The notes under the pieces were generated by a model. It ran no database searches and was not told the DNA's origin. It was given only the letters and a program-made list of their open reading frames with translations. A stretch of DNA of 64,000 nucleotides from Asterias amurensis. Lineage: Eukaryota; Echinodermata; Asteroidea; Forcipulatida; Asteriidae. The translations under genes were made by a program, and so were the position numbers. Numbering within the stretch: the stretch's first letter is position 1; the number at the start of each line of letters is the position of its first letter. The DNA is taken from contig NC_092649.1 in NCBI RefSeq assembly GCF_032118995.1, forward strand, positions 30,744,927-30,808,926, given 5' to 3'. Positions 20,901 through 31,558 of the stretch are shown piece after piece.

Positions 20901-21600
20901 GGTCTGAGGATGCAAGTTTCCAGGTAAGATGACTTAATAAAGTAAAATACAGTATAAGTTATTTTACTGTCCATGAGTATTAAGTTGTAAAAAAAGTTCT
21001 TTTGAAAACTTAATGTGGCTTATTTTGAATGCCCAAACAAAACTAGCTCAATAAAACCATGCAGTTTAACCCTTAAAAAAACCTAAACATTCCTTTCTTT
21101 CCTCTGATGTGTTCATCAGTGTTCATCAAAGTTTAACGAAAAAATTACAATTTATTTTCAATTTGCTAAATGCAGACAAACGAGTTGATGAGAAATATTT
21201 GACTCTCTAAAAATTCAAAGAAATAAACCCTAAAGAATAATATGATTGAAAAACTTGAACCCACATTTATGTTCATCTAAATTATTCCCAAACTAAATGG
21301 AATAACTCTATTTGGAAGTGCATTTTCTGAATGTATCTATTGTTTGTCTTTTATTTTACTGCAATGGTGAAATGCGAAACAACTGCCTGTGAACTACGGG
21401 AGTCCAATGAAGACTGCACATCAATGGAATCTGCGTTCGTGCTGGTGACGTCCATCCGCCGATGACCAAGAAGACAACCGCTGGCTGCCTGGCTTCATAG
21501 AGGAGTGTTCCTGTCTCCCTGGTGGATGAGAGAATGCATTGCAGTCTGATGGATGGATCAACAGATGTAATAATGGCAACTATATTTGTTTTGACATTAA
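17989..21600 (+). repeat. tandem array of ~950-bp cassettes, 4 units (copy 1)
   Basis: The repeated unit holds an 82-bp segment A (17989-18070, 18939-19020, 19891-19972, 20842-20923; periods 950, 952, 951). Each A is bounded by CTCCATATACAG| and a |GTAAGA donor. About 430 bp downstream lies a ~200-bp segment B (starts near 18503, 19453, 20408, 21360) with ACTGCAATGGTGAAATGCG and GGTGACGTCCATCC. Segment A reads through in one phase as DVTRIMATKDHGRRTRV and then SYGLRMQVS in most copies. One copy has TAA at about 20898 and other copies carry stops or substitutions. The unit is larger than normal satellites and keeps splice signals better than the reading frame, so a repeated exon of a non-coding or decayed transcript is the best reading. 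Confidence 0.85.
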
Positions 21601-21860
21601 ACTAAAACAGATTTTACATATGTAATAACGTAACTTTAAAGGATTGTGGATAGAGTCTGTTGCATCAATCTTTTTAACAGTCTGCATCTTTGAGATGACA
21701 GAAACTTCAAACTTGTTCATGAAAAGTGGTGTTTGAACTCAATTTTTGAGCTAATTTTGTGATTTTATTTTGAAGCAGTAGTCCCATAATGATCATCAGA
21801 TGGTTACATTATATTAGTCTCTATATGTTTTGTACTGATGTGATAACAACTCTCTTTCAG

Positions 21861-22222
21861 ATGGCGCACCCCTAGAGGTCATCCGCTAGACGGGGGTCTA
21901 TACAAGAATACTACCAATGGCCATTGATGTAGCATTCTTACATCAGCTGAATGACACAGCACACAACCAGAAACAACTGAGCTTAAGATGCTGATGCTGG
22001 ACGGGTCGTAGAAGGCTGCCATCAGAGGTTCTCAAGATGGCGTCAGCTACAGACAACCTGTCGCTCTACTACTTACATACAGGTTATTGTGATGACTACT
22101 TTTCTGCCATCCTGTCAACATGGACCATGAAGATGTGACATCACAACACAAAGATAGATACGTCATGGCTTGAGGAGATATACATTAAGTATTTCTACAA
22201 CTACTTACCAGGATCCTTGAAG
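21861..22222 (+). pseudogene. decayed coding-like exon (copy 1)
   Basis: Acceptor CTCTCTTTCAG at 21860 and donor TTGAAG|GTAAGA at 22222. The final 69 bases read IDTSWLEEIYIKYFYNYLPG and then SLK, in phase with the next exon. Further upstream the same kind of sequence appears in other phases (for example AIDVAFLHQLNDTAHNQKQ in both copies), separated by frameshifts and a TGA. The pattern is that of a once-coding exon that accumulated indels. The protein is not recognised. Confidence 0.5.
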
Positions 22223-22347
22223 GTAAGATCTCTTTAGCTAATAAATCTGAGAAACCCATTAACGTGCGGAAAATAAACTTTGCTTAAACACAAAAAATTG
22301 AACTTACAAATCTTTTTATTTCAATTTTGTTTCATACCATATTACAG

Positions 22348-22668
22348 GATGAACAGAGTGGAACAACTAAGAGCTGGTTACGTCAAGATGCTGAGCCACA
22401 TTATGCAGCACCAATAAAACTGTTGCTTCAACACCGTCTTTGTAAAGGAGGACTGTTCTTCATGATGACTGCCCTCATCGAAGGTCTTATCCACCAGCTT
22501 CGACTGTTACTAAGGATGTACTTTGACCAATGAGTTGACTTTCCAAGAGCTATGAACAACATTGAACAATTCTTCCAATGGATCTTGATATTACAGCATG
22601 ACCATCCGGATTCATCTGCAGAGTTGAACTCACTTACACAACAAAGTTTTCTTATTGTGGAACAATGA
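22348..22668 (+). pseudogene. decayed coding-like exon with in-frame TGA (copy 1)
   Basis: Acceptor CATACCATATTACAG at 22347. In phase with the previous exon it reads DEQSGTTKSWLRQDAEPHY, then AAPIKLLLQHRLCK, MMTALIEGL and LLRMYFDQ to a TGA at 22531. It then stays open for 44 more codons (VDFPRAMNNIEQFFQWILIL onward) to a second TGA at 22666. Composition is protein-like. The second copy keeps the first part and the same TGA, but loses the downstream frame through single-base deletions. I infer the TGA is a decayed sense codon that predates the duplication. No family assignment is possible by eye. Confidence 0.5.
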
Positions 22669-22755
22669 CTTGAATATTTGTAGTATTGCTTGAAGCTTTG
22701 CATGGTAAATAGAAATAGGAAGAAACTATAATTATGTATATTTAACTTGTGGGCA

Positions 22756-23200
22756 CACTCTTTTGTGTGAGTGTTGGCTCTGAAACACCTTTTGTTTGTG
22801 TGAGTGTTTGATCAAGGCTGATTTTGTCATGGTGTCCCAGACTGTCGTGCGCTTTATGTTTCTTGATTCTCATGGATATGAATGCAGCAGGTCTCCTCTG
22901 TGTCATCGCATTCTGAGGGAATGCATGCTGGTCGTCTGTGTGAAGTGATGTTTGAATCTTGTTTGTTTCTGGGAAGGTCTTGAGTTGAGCTTGGCTGACG
23001 ATTCGTTGAAGCTTGTGAGATGCATGGCCGATGTTTCGAAGGGTGATGGTAGCCTTGAACTGCGGACTTTTGTCTACTGGTGTGATGAGGAATGGCTTGG
23101 GCTGGCTGTAAGAATTTAAGGTATTTACTTGTTGAGTTGTAGTGATGTCTTGATGTGATGAAGTTCCTGCTTCAAGCTGCCTTGTTCAACTTATTTTGTA
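22756..23200 (-). other. antisense open frame, uncertain
   Basis: Read on the minus strand, copy 1 is open for well over 100 codons: NSYSQPKPFLITPVDK, SPQFKATITLRNIGHASHK and QRIVSQAQLKTFPETNK are typical stretches, ending at TAA near 22756. Copy 2 (42033-42480) keeps most of this but a 4-bp deletion splits it into two overlapping frames. No start codon in good context and no recognised family. Could be chance or an older gene. Confidence 0.2.
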
Positions 23201-23216
23201 GACAGAATACGTAATA

Positions 23217-23426
23217 ACTTGTAATGAGATAATTCCTTACAAGTTAATGTATTCACATTTTAATATTGCTTGTTTGTAATGAGGTATTTCATTACACTCA
23301 TGCAAAACATCCTTGCAATGAAATACCTCATTGCAAGTATGTAATAGTTTCAAGTGTGTAATGAAGTACTGCATTACAAGCATGAAACAAGTTATGTAAA
23401 TTTGTAATGCAATTGCTCATTACAAA
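23217..23426. repeat. cluster of five short imperfect palindromes (copy 1)
   Basis: Five ~20-26-bp hairpin-forming sequences at about 23217-23244, 23275-23294, 23311-23337, 23355-23380 and 23403-23426. They share the form TTGTAATGnnnnnnCATTACAA; the third has TTGCAATG arms. Spacing is ~45 bp. All five are kept at 42510-42718. Confidence 0.75.
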
Positions 23427-23721
23427 TATGAAACAATAGGGTAAACTCACCAGAAATATAAAGACAACAAGCTTGTCATGTAGTGTATTCTATATTATGA
23501 GTGGTTTAACATTACAAACTAATAAAATTTAGTTTTACTTTTACTGAATTTGAATATTGTATTAAATAGAATGGTACCTTTTATTAAGTGTCACTCTGTC
23601 TTTCGTTATTCATCCAAACAATATTATAAGTGTTCTGGGGGTACCCCCACATGGTGGCCACCATGTTTTTTTTGTATTAGTTATTATTTAAGGACATAAA
23701 TATTGTGACTCACAATAACTG

Positions 23722-23990
23722 TTATTGAGGTTTTAAATTATGGTCATGACATTGTACTGTGTTCCTTGAGGATGTTTTAGTCCTCATTATTATGCTAATA
23801 AATTACAATGGTCATGACATTGTATGTTTATTGAGGGTAATTCGAGTAAACTTATTAATTATAATGGGCATGGCATTGTAGGTTTATGGAGTCCTCATAA
23901 ATATGTTAATTAACTACAATGGTTTTGACATTGTACTGTGTTCCTTGAGGGTGGTTTGAGTCCTCATTGTTATGCTAATTAATTATAATG
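23722..23990. repeat. ~75-80-bp minisatellite (copy 1)
   Basis: Four diverged units with TGGTCATGACATTGTACTG, GTTCCTTGAGGATG and TAGTCCTCATTATTATGC. Kept in copy 2 at 43020-43275. Confidence 0.75.
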
Positions 23991-25112
23991 TTCATTGTTA
24001 TGAGCTAGGCAGTGCTATTATTATAAATTTGTGCATGATGTTGAGTTTTTGCTCAATAGAGGGCGCTGTTCGCCGGGTACCGAGTACAAGTTGCTATATT
24101 ACTTAATTACAATGGTTATAACAAAAGTGACAACATTTTTATTATCTACTGTTAATTATGTTGCATTAATGTCACACTCAGTATCCATAATCTTTATACC
24201 TTGCAATATTTGAGATTGCTCGTTAATTATGGTATTTTTTTTAATACAAAGGACATGACATTGTATTATCTTGTGTTAATTTTGTGGCAAAAATGCCAAA
24301 CTAAGATTGGTATAGTGATATACCATTCGCAACAGTTTTATAGTTGAGAGTACTTGTTAACAAGGGGTTTTTTTTTAATTACAAAATTGTTGACAAGTTT
24401 GATAATGCCTATGTAGTAGCTATTTGATGCTAATATCAAGGTTTTCAAGAGTACTTTCTCACAAGAGTGTTTCTTCACTCTGCAGACAAAGGGAGCTAGC
24501 CACTATTAATAATGACTTCCGATAGAGGATATTGATTTAAATTATATAATGTATCTTATCTTAGACAAAGGAAAGTAATTAACTGGTTTTACTGCTAGAA
24601 AACAGTATATAAAATTTTCTTAAACCGCATAATCGTGTGGTCAACAACTATAATTGAAAAACTGAAACACATTTTTAAGTCGTAGTTATTATAGATAAGT
24701 TTAAGTGGGGTTTTCCAGAGTATTTGTTATCTCTGGTTTTTTACTCCGTAGGCTAGGTATCAAAGGGGGGGTAACATTTCCAATGAAGCAATCGTTGTAA
24801 TGGTTACACACTTTGATGTATTATGATCCCTTTAACTGTTGTGGGGTGGAAGATGACAACCTTCACGTGGTTCACCCTGTTGTTAACTAATGTCATCAAA
24901 GACCTTTTTCGCAACATCTTTTGGGAAGCCCTCGCTGTTGAACAAGGTCCAGCTCGCAATCAAACTTGATCGCTATGCCTGCGTACCAAGTATTTGCAAT
25001 GAGGTCAAAACCAATCTATTGTAGCAACCCCTTGTTTTCATACTGGTATTGTCTTCTAACCTAATTAATTTCAGTAGGCCTATTAATGCCTATTACCATA
25101 ACTATCAATCAC
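23991..25112. other. no gene seen (copy 1)
   Basis: AT-rich intergenic-type sequence shared with 43276-44396, with small indels. Confidence 0.5.
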
Positions 25113-25490
25113 TTAAAGGCAGTGGACACTCCTGGTAATTACTCAGAATAATTATTAGCATAAAATCTTACTTGGTAATGAGTAATTGGGAGAAGTTGAT
25201 GTATAAAACATTGTGAGAAATGGCTCCCTCTGAAGTGCCATAGTTTTTGAGAAAGAAGTAATTTTCCACGAATTTGATTTTAAGACCTCAGATTTAGAAT
25301 TTGAGGTCTCGAAATCAAGCATCTGAAAGCACACAACTTTGTGTGACGGTGGTTTTTCTTTAATTTTATCTCTCTACTTTGACACCGATCGAGCTCAAAT
25401 TTTCACAGGTTAGTTATTTTATGCATATGTTCAGATACATCAACTGTGAAAACTAGTCTTTAACAGTTACCAATAATGTCCACTGTCATA
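25113..25490. mobile_element. TTAA MITE, AGGCAGTGGACAC family (copy 1, forward)
   Basis: Starts TTAAAGGCAGTGGACACTCC with the complete family interior and ends AATGTCCACTGTC. Shared with 44397-44755. Confidence 0.85.
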
Positions 25491-26143
25491 ACTTTTAAGT
25501 GTTTTTTGCCCGTTATATAGTAATTCAAAATGTTCATTTTATTTTGCCATATTTTATGTTTATGACTTTGGTGGGAAATAAATACCTTGTTCATGTGAAA
25601 CAAGAAACAACTTTGTGATAATGAACATTTTAAAATATAAAATACCCTGTAAAAGAAATTGGATTTTTTTTGCCACTAGTGAAAAATGTCTTAAACACAT
25701 TTTACTTTAACCCCAAAGCCGCTGCACTCAAGCTTGGCTGCACTACTTTATTGCCAAAACTATAAGAATAATTATCCCTAGATCAACCCACAGTTAGAGA
25801 TATCGCAGTAACGCTTCTTATACTTCTTTTGAGATATTATTGTAAACATTCCTGAGAGAAGAGAGTCCCATAGTAGTACACAATCTGAGAAGTTGAGATA
25901 TTGCCAGAACTCTTAAGCAATGTGCACTCAGTCTGAGAAGCTGTGTTACCTCTGTACACTTTGAATACTTCTTTTAAGATATTGCCCAACTTGTAAACAT
26001 TATAACCACTATAATATTATTAGTCAAGGGCTGTTCCAGTCAAGGCATTATTCTAAATGGTCAAAATTATTTTATAGGACACTGTAACTTGCACCATTCT
26101 CCCCAGGACCTGAACAATCCCGGGTTTGCCCCTCCCATCATCC
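25491..26143. other. end of duplicated block, no gene seen
   Basis: Shared with 44756-45416. It includes a locally repeated pair of ~110-bp stretches (CTTCTTTTGAGATATT at 25820 and CTTCTTTTAAGATATT at 25968, each near a CAGTCTGAGAAG or AATCTGAGAAG block), probably an old tandem duplication. Confidence 0.5.
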
Positions 26144-27000
26144 TTGACTTGACTTGATGTATTTATTAAAATTCTCAGATATAATCAATGTCAATTTTGC
26201 CAACCAAATGATGCTAGTTTTGATTTTTATCTGTTAATTAATTCACTCTGGGGGGACTTAGAAAAGTCCTTGGGTCACCCCAGAATTAATGGAACTACAG
26301 ACTGTCTTCTAATCATTGTTCTTATGACAGTTATATAAACAAAGACCTTCTCTGAAGCATCTTCCTTACACTTAACTCCGTCGGGATCTAAGATTCCTAA
26401 AAAGACGACGGACAGTGGGGGGGGGGGGGGGGGGGGCAGCCAGCTGACTGTTTGTTTTTTTCCTAGGATAACATGAGGCACACAGTATATGGGCGTGGTG
26501 TCTAGCGAAAGTTTGAAGTAGTGACAAACTACGTCATTAGGAACAGACCAATCAGACCACACACTGCATGTACTGTATGCTGCGGGTTGTTTCATTAAGT
26601 TGGCGTGATATTCTAGGGATCTCTCACCCAAGAATGGGACTTGAATCAAGTCTAGGGCATCATAGGCACCTGCAAAATCGTTGTAATTAATCAAAGTGAA
26701 TCACTAAAGAATGCACTTACCGCTACAAACCATGGCAGATGTTAATACATTTCTAAAGGAAGTGCTCTTTATAGCGCTCGACTCTTTTGCAAATAAAACA
26801 TTCTCAAAACAAGCTGTGTGTGTAAAAGTAAACAATCCTGATAAATTATGGCCCCTTTTTTTAAAAGAACAGTTTCAATGATAGCCTGAAACGATCTGAA
26901 GACACACTTATCAGATAACTTTACGGCCATGCTACTATCAAGGCTATAATTTTGCTTATTTAAAATGTCATGTGCATTGGAACTCTTTTTTAGATGTTAT
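26144..27000. other. spacer between the duplicated blocks
   Basis: Unique sequence. A 139-codon minus-strand frame (26275-26694) crosses the G-run, which it reads as polyproline, and has no other recognisable feature. I do not call it a gene. The stretch GTCTGATTGGTCTGTTCC with TGACGTAG nearby (26510-26565) could equally be promoter-like on the minus strand. Confidence 0.4.
26417..26436. repeat. G homopolymer
   Basis: Uninterrupted 20-base G-run. Length is unreliable in most sequencing chemistries. Confidence 0.95.
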
Positions 27001-27292
27001 GGCCAAGTGTGGGTTCAAGTCCCGGTCATTACACTTGTGTCCCTGAAAAAGCAACTTAACTGTAATTGCTTCTCTCTCCCCAGGCGTTAATGGTTACATG
27101 ATGTAGCAGGCAGAGATGGTTCTAGTAATTGATTTAGTGCATTAGCGCATAGTTGCGCAGGCTGTATACTCCTCAGGGTGCTGAGATGTAAGGACTGAGT
27201 AAGCGGCCCACAGTGACCATGGGTATAATATTACAAGCGCTTAGCTACACCCTTTGGGTGAAAAGTGCTTTATATAAAATGTTGTTGCTAAA
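27001..27292 (+). mobile_element. SINE with B-box-like head (plus strand)
   Basis: GGGTTCAAGTCCCGGTC is followed by ACACTTGTGTCCCTGAAAAA, CCCAGGCGTTAATGG, GGCTGTATACTCCTCAGG and a tail ending GTGCTTTATATAAAATG. A truncated relative (GGGGTTAATGGTTACATGAG) lies at 11640-11675, just outside the start of copy 1. Confidence 0.7.
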
Positions 27293-27724
27293 TACGACCT
27301 CTGAGAGGTTCAGTTAAGTTTTAGCTGGGCATGAATCACAACTTGATTAACCGAAGATGCCTTTAGTTTGAGGGCGGAATGTTTCAAGTTGGTTTATTTA
27401 CCCTGACCATTTCTGTTGATAGAGAGTTAGAAGATTGTCATCCACCAAAAGTGCATTGTAGATGGCGGCATTCATTAGATACCACCCTACAACTAACCAT
27501 TCTTTGGACTAAAATTAACCTGCTTTTTTGTACCTGTCTTTAGCTTCTTTAGGGAGCCACTTTTGCTTTGTGGCCCCAGGGCTGAATATTTCAGTATAAC
27601 ATGCAGCGGATTGTTTCGCAAATCTTAGCTGTACGACCCTTTACTTATTAACAAATATGTTCTATTTGGTTTGCTTCGATTGGTTCATAAGCGCTATTTA
27701 AAAAGTGATAAAAGTAGTCAGGAG
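27293..27724. other. no gene seen
   Basis: Unique sequence between the SINE and the start of the second duplicated block. Confidence 0.4.
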
Positions 27725-28168
27725 AATCTGCAATTTTTTGAAAAAAAAAAGAAAACAAGAAGTGTGCTTCTTTCTGAAGACTTCAGTATCGAATATTATT
27801 CCCACTTGCAAAATACCGCTCGAAATAAATGCTGGATGAAATTTAAAGAAGAATATTGAGGGACTATGACCACTAACGGTTCTTTGAAACATTTGCGGGT
27901 CGGTCAATAGGCGGCGGCAAAATGCCAAAGTATGAGTCTGCGCTAAAAGTATGCCAACATTCTTGCACAAATTAATTTATTTGTTACCCACAATTATAAC
28001 TAGTTACAGTGTAAAAACCTAACCCACATAAAACAATCATATTAATACAAAATTAAGAAGTATTATATCTCGTTTACTATTCCAACCCCACTTGGTCGTC
28101 TTGCTATTTCTTTTTCACAAACAATAACACACAAGTTCAAGTGCGGACAAAGTTCAACTCTCTGACCA

Positions 28169-28187
28169 CCCCCCCCCCCCCCCCCCC
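28169..28187. repeat. C homopolymer
   Basis: 19-base C-run just before the minisatellite of copy 2. Confidence 0.95.
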
Positions 28188-28202
28188 AACACACATGCAC
28201 CC

Positions 28203-29420
28203 CTTACTTCACGCATGAAATCCCTCTGGCAATTTTGTGACAAAAGAAGGAAACCACCTCGAGAGCTGTCGACCAATCAGATGTTAGTATTTTTACCTGC
28301 ACAGTTCTTAATGGGGTGCATTTAATACACGAAATTCCATTAAGAGTTTTGTGACAAAACAAGGATCCAAGCTCGAGAGCTGTCAACCAATTAGATCTTG
28401 CTATTTTTACCTGCACAGTTCTTAATGAAGGGCATTTACTTCACGTTATCCCATTAAGAGTTTTGTGACAAAAATAAGGATCCAAGCTCGAGAGCGGTTG
28501 ACCAATCAGATCTTGGTATTTTTACCTGTATAGTTTTAATGGAGGGCATTTAAAGGAACACGTTGCCTTGGATCGGACGAGTTGGTCTATTAAAAGCGTT
28601 TGAAACCGTTTGTTATTAAATGCATATGGTTAGAAAGATGTTTTAAAAGTAGAATATAATGATCCACACAAGTATCACTCGAAATTGCACGGTTTTCCTT
28701 TTACGTCGCGAACTATCACGGTCGGCCATTTATGGGAGTCAACATTTTGACTCCCATAAATGGCCGACCGTGTTGGTCGACAGGGTAAAAAGAAAACCAC
28801 GCAGTTTCGAGGCATATTTGTGTAGATCATTGTATTCTACTTTTACAATATCTTTCTAACCATATACATTTTACAACAAACGGTTACAGAACGCTTTTCA
28901 AAGACCATCTCGACCGATCCAAGGCAACGTGTTCCTTTAACACACGAAATCCCATTAAGAATTTTGTGACAAAACAAGGATCCAAGCTCGAGAGCTGTCG
29001 ACCAATCAGATCTTGGTATTTTTACCTGCACAGTTCTTAATGAAGAGCATTTACTACACGTTTTCCCATTAAGAGTTTTGTGACAAAATGAGGATCCAAG
29101 CTCGAGAGCGGTTGACCAATCAGATCTTGGTATTTTTACCTGTATAGTTTTAATGGAGGGCATTTAACACACGAAATCCCATTAAGAATTTTGTGACAAA
29201 ACAAGGATCCAAGCTCGAGAGCTGTCGACCAATCAGATCTTGGTATTTTTACCTGCACAGTGCTTAATGAAGAGCATACTACACGTAATCACATTAAGAG
29301 TTTTGCGACAAAATGAGGATCCAAGCTCAAGAGCGGTTGATATTTTCACCAGCACAGTTCTTAATGGAGGGCATTTAGCACACGAAAACCTAATAAGAAT
29401 TTGTGACAAAATGAGGATCC
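28203..29420. repeat. 113-bp CCAAT minisatellite (copy 2), dimeric higher-order form
   Basis: Eight units with starts near 28203, 28320, 28434, 28548 (resuming 28938 after a MITE), 29049, 29163, 29277 and 29375. Two unit types alternate: one with GAGCTGTCGACCAATCAGA and CTGCACAGTTCTTAATG, the other with GAGCGGTTGACCAATCAGA and CTGTATAGTTTTAATGG. The period is therefore ~226 bp. Copy 1 is monomeric. Confidence 0.88.
28550..28940. mobile_element. fully palindromic TTAA MITE inside the minisatellite
   Basis: TTAA at 28550-28553 and 28937-28940 flank a 383-bp element whose halves are inverted copies: AGGAACACGTTGCCTTGG against CCAAGGCAACGTGTTCCT. A near-perfect 25-bp central hairpin (CGGTCGGCCATTTATGGG arm, centre near 28745) lies between them. 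Adjacent minisatellite units show the unoccupied target GGGCATTTAACACACG. Confidence 0.88.
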
Positions 29421-29486
29421 ATGGCCATCCAATCAGAAGCAGACAAACCTGCTGAGCAGTATTCATGAAACTGACCCCTGGATGTG

Positions 29487-29590
29487 TACGTGACATATAC
29501 GTCACAGAGCAGACCAATCAGAACACGGAAAGTAAAAGCCAATGAAATGCCAGCTATTATCCATCCATTGAAATCATTCATAAATACAGC
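29487..29590 (+). promoter_or_regulatory. TATA/CCAAT/CRE-like promoter (copy 2)
   Basis: GTGACATATACGTCAC (29490-29505), GACCAATCAGA (about 29512-29522) and TTCATAAATACAG (29577-29589). Same order and spacing as copy 1. The motifs are kept while surrounding bases have changed. Confidence 0.65.
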
Positions 29591-29606
29591 ATGCATTTCT
29601 TCAGGC

Positions 29607-30110
29607 CCAGCTTTTGTTTGTTGTTATCATGTGGAGTTTTCTACCCCTCGACTACTATGAGCCTTTGTTTTGATGGTTTACCCAGTTGTAAAAGTATTAC
29701 GTAAGTTCCTTTTCTTTTCTGTTAGCACGTGATTCAGTGGAAATTTCCGTTAAGATTTCTTTCACTTTTGTTAAAACTCTGGCAGCGTGGTCGGCCAGTT
29801 GACTCACCGCTAAGCTACGGTAAGGGTGGTTGTGGCAGGATGCGGATGGTAACTTTTTAAAGTAAGCTAGATGACTGAAGTTAGTAAGATGTTGTTTTAT
29901 ATTTAAGGGAGTATTTTGCCTTGTTTTCCTGTGCACCATGTGCTATGCTGTGCTGCGTTACTAAATGCTGTGTTCGCCGTCTACATGTAAATGCTTCTTC
30001 TCGTATCGTAGGACGTCCTGTTTTCAAGGTGTCCCTATAATCGCGGCAAATCTGTTACCTCTCGTGCTTGATGTATAAACAGTCTCTAAATAAATTGTTT
30101 GTGGTTTGAC
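29607..30110 (+). ncRNA. compact two-exon transcription unit (copy 2)
   Basis: Donor CTACG|GTAAGG at 29819/29820, acceptor TCGTATCGTAG ending 30011, exon 2 starting GACGTCCTG, AATAAA at 30089-30094 with the same GT-rich downstream element. The only ATG frame in exon 1 differs in length from copy 1. An E-box CACGTG lies in exon 1 in both copies. Confidence 0.5.
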
Positions 30111-31001
30111 CATGGTTTGACTTGCAAAGCAAAGAGTCTCCTATCACTTGACCAAAACTTAGAACCATGTAAGGCTCCACTCGTTAGTTGCACTTGCAAA
30201 TGCAAATTTAGTGATTTAGGCGTTTCTACAACTTTTTACTAGGTACAAAAATTGGTCACAATGTTGGGCCACATAAAGAAAAATTGCCCTCCGGAAAATT
30301 TTTCTCAAACACTTTTTAACTTACATTTTACGAGGATCAGATCTTGTGACTGAATATTCTGCTGAGCATTCTGTGAAATAAATACAGAGACTTAAATAAG
30401 CCATGTGCCCTATATCATTTTCTTTTGAGAATGTTGTTTTAACCCTCATTAATATTAAAACATTTGCTAGGTGATTCAATTATCACTATTTATTTATATG
30501 TATTACTATATATATTAAGCAAACAAAATAACGATAAAATAAATACAAATACAATCCATTTACAGCTCAACAAGGTGGGCTAGGAAACGTTTTGCCCTTC
30601 ATCACACTCTTGGAATTCTTATTTAAAACTGCATCTGGCAATTAGTCTATTTGCAAGCTTGTCTCTATGTTTGTTCTCACAGTGAGCTCAGCCGCGTTGG
30701 TCCAGAAAATTATCCCTGCAAAAAAGAAGTAGCAAACAAATGCTCACGCAATTTTCACCCTCGTTAGTTAACATATATGCCTCCCCCTCGTTGAATTGTT
30801 GTAGGTTTAAGACTAAGTTTCTTATTGTGTCTGCCTCATCTCTGTTTTTTACTTCAATTTAACATATAATTATAGTTCTATTGTAGCCTGCCTGATAATA
30901 GTCCAAACATTGATACATAAATGTCATCCACTTTGCTTTTTGAGCATAACATTTGATTATAAAGTTGTGTCTCTTGTCTATAGTAAATATAATAAGATTC
31001 C

Positions 31002-31398
31002 TTAAGGCAGTGGACGCTATTGGTAATTGTCAAAGACTAGCCTTCACAGTTGGTGTATCTCAACAATGCATAAAATAACAAACTTGTTAAAATTTGAGCT
31101 CAAACGATCATCGATCTTGCAAAATAATGAAAGAAAAAAAAACGCCCTTGTCACTCGAAGTTATGTTTGTTTTATGGTTGATTTCGATACCTCAAGTTCT
31201 AAATCTTAGGTCTCGTGATCAAATGTGTAAAATTTGTGGAAATTACTTCTTTCTTGAAAACTACATGTATGGCACTATAGAGGGAGCCATTTCTCACGAT
31301 GTTTTATACCATTAACCTTGCCCCGTTACTCGTCACCATGAAAGGTTTTATGCTAATAATTTTTTTGAGTAATTACCAATAGTGTCCCCTGCCTTTAA
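31002..31398. mobile_element. TTAA MITE, AGGCAGTGGACAC family (copy 2, reverse)
   Basis: TTAAGGCAGTGGACGCTATT to GTGTCCCCTGCCTTTAA. Orthologue of 14034-14418, with small indels. Confidence 0.85.
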
Positions 31399-31558
31399 CG
31401 TCCCATCCGAAGGACAAAGCAATGGTTAGGTGTCTTGCTTAAGGACACAAGTGGCACAGTTGGGGATTTGAACCCTCACTCTGCTGATCAGAAACACCAG
31501 AGTTTGAATTTGGTACTCTTAACAGTACTGCTTGTCCACTACTCTTCCACAACTCCAG
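31399..31558 (-). mobile_element. tRNA-derived SINE, minus strand (copy 2)
   Basis: Counterpart of 14420-14578, with the same B-box GGTTCAAATCCCCAACTG on the minus strand. Confidence 0.75.

Larger units (their letters stand above)
11677..26143 (+). repeat. segmental duplication, copy 1 (~14.5 kb)
   Basis: Collinear with 27725-45416 in the same orientation. Anchors: 12501 with 29437, 16483 with 33560, 17989 with 35410, 22348 with 41657, 26143 with 45416. Changes in offset are explained by a longer minisatellite, one MITE and two additional 950-bp cassettes in copy 2. Similarity is high by eye with many small indels. The shared sequence stops abruptly after CCTCCCATCATCC in both copies. Confidence 0.92.

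Noticed and set aside
26275-26694. 139-codon minus-strand frame with polyproline
   Set aside because: The proline run is the G homopolymer read in frame; no motif, no splice or start support.
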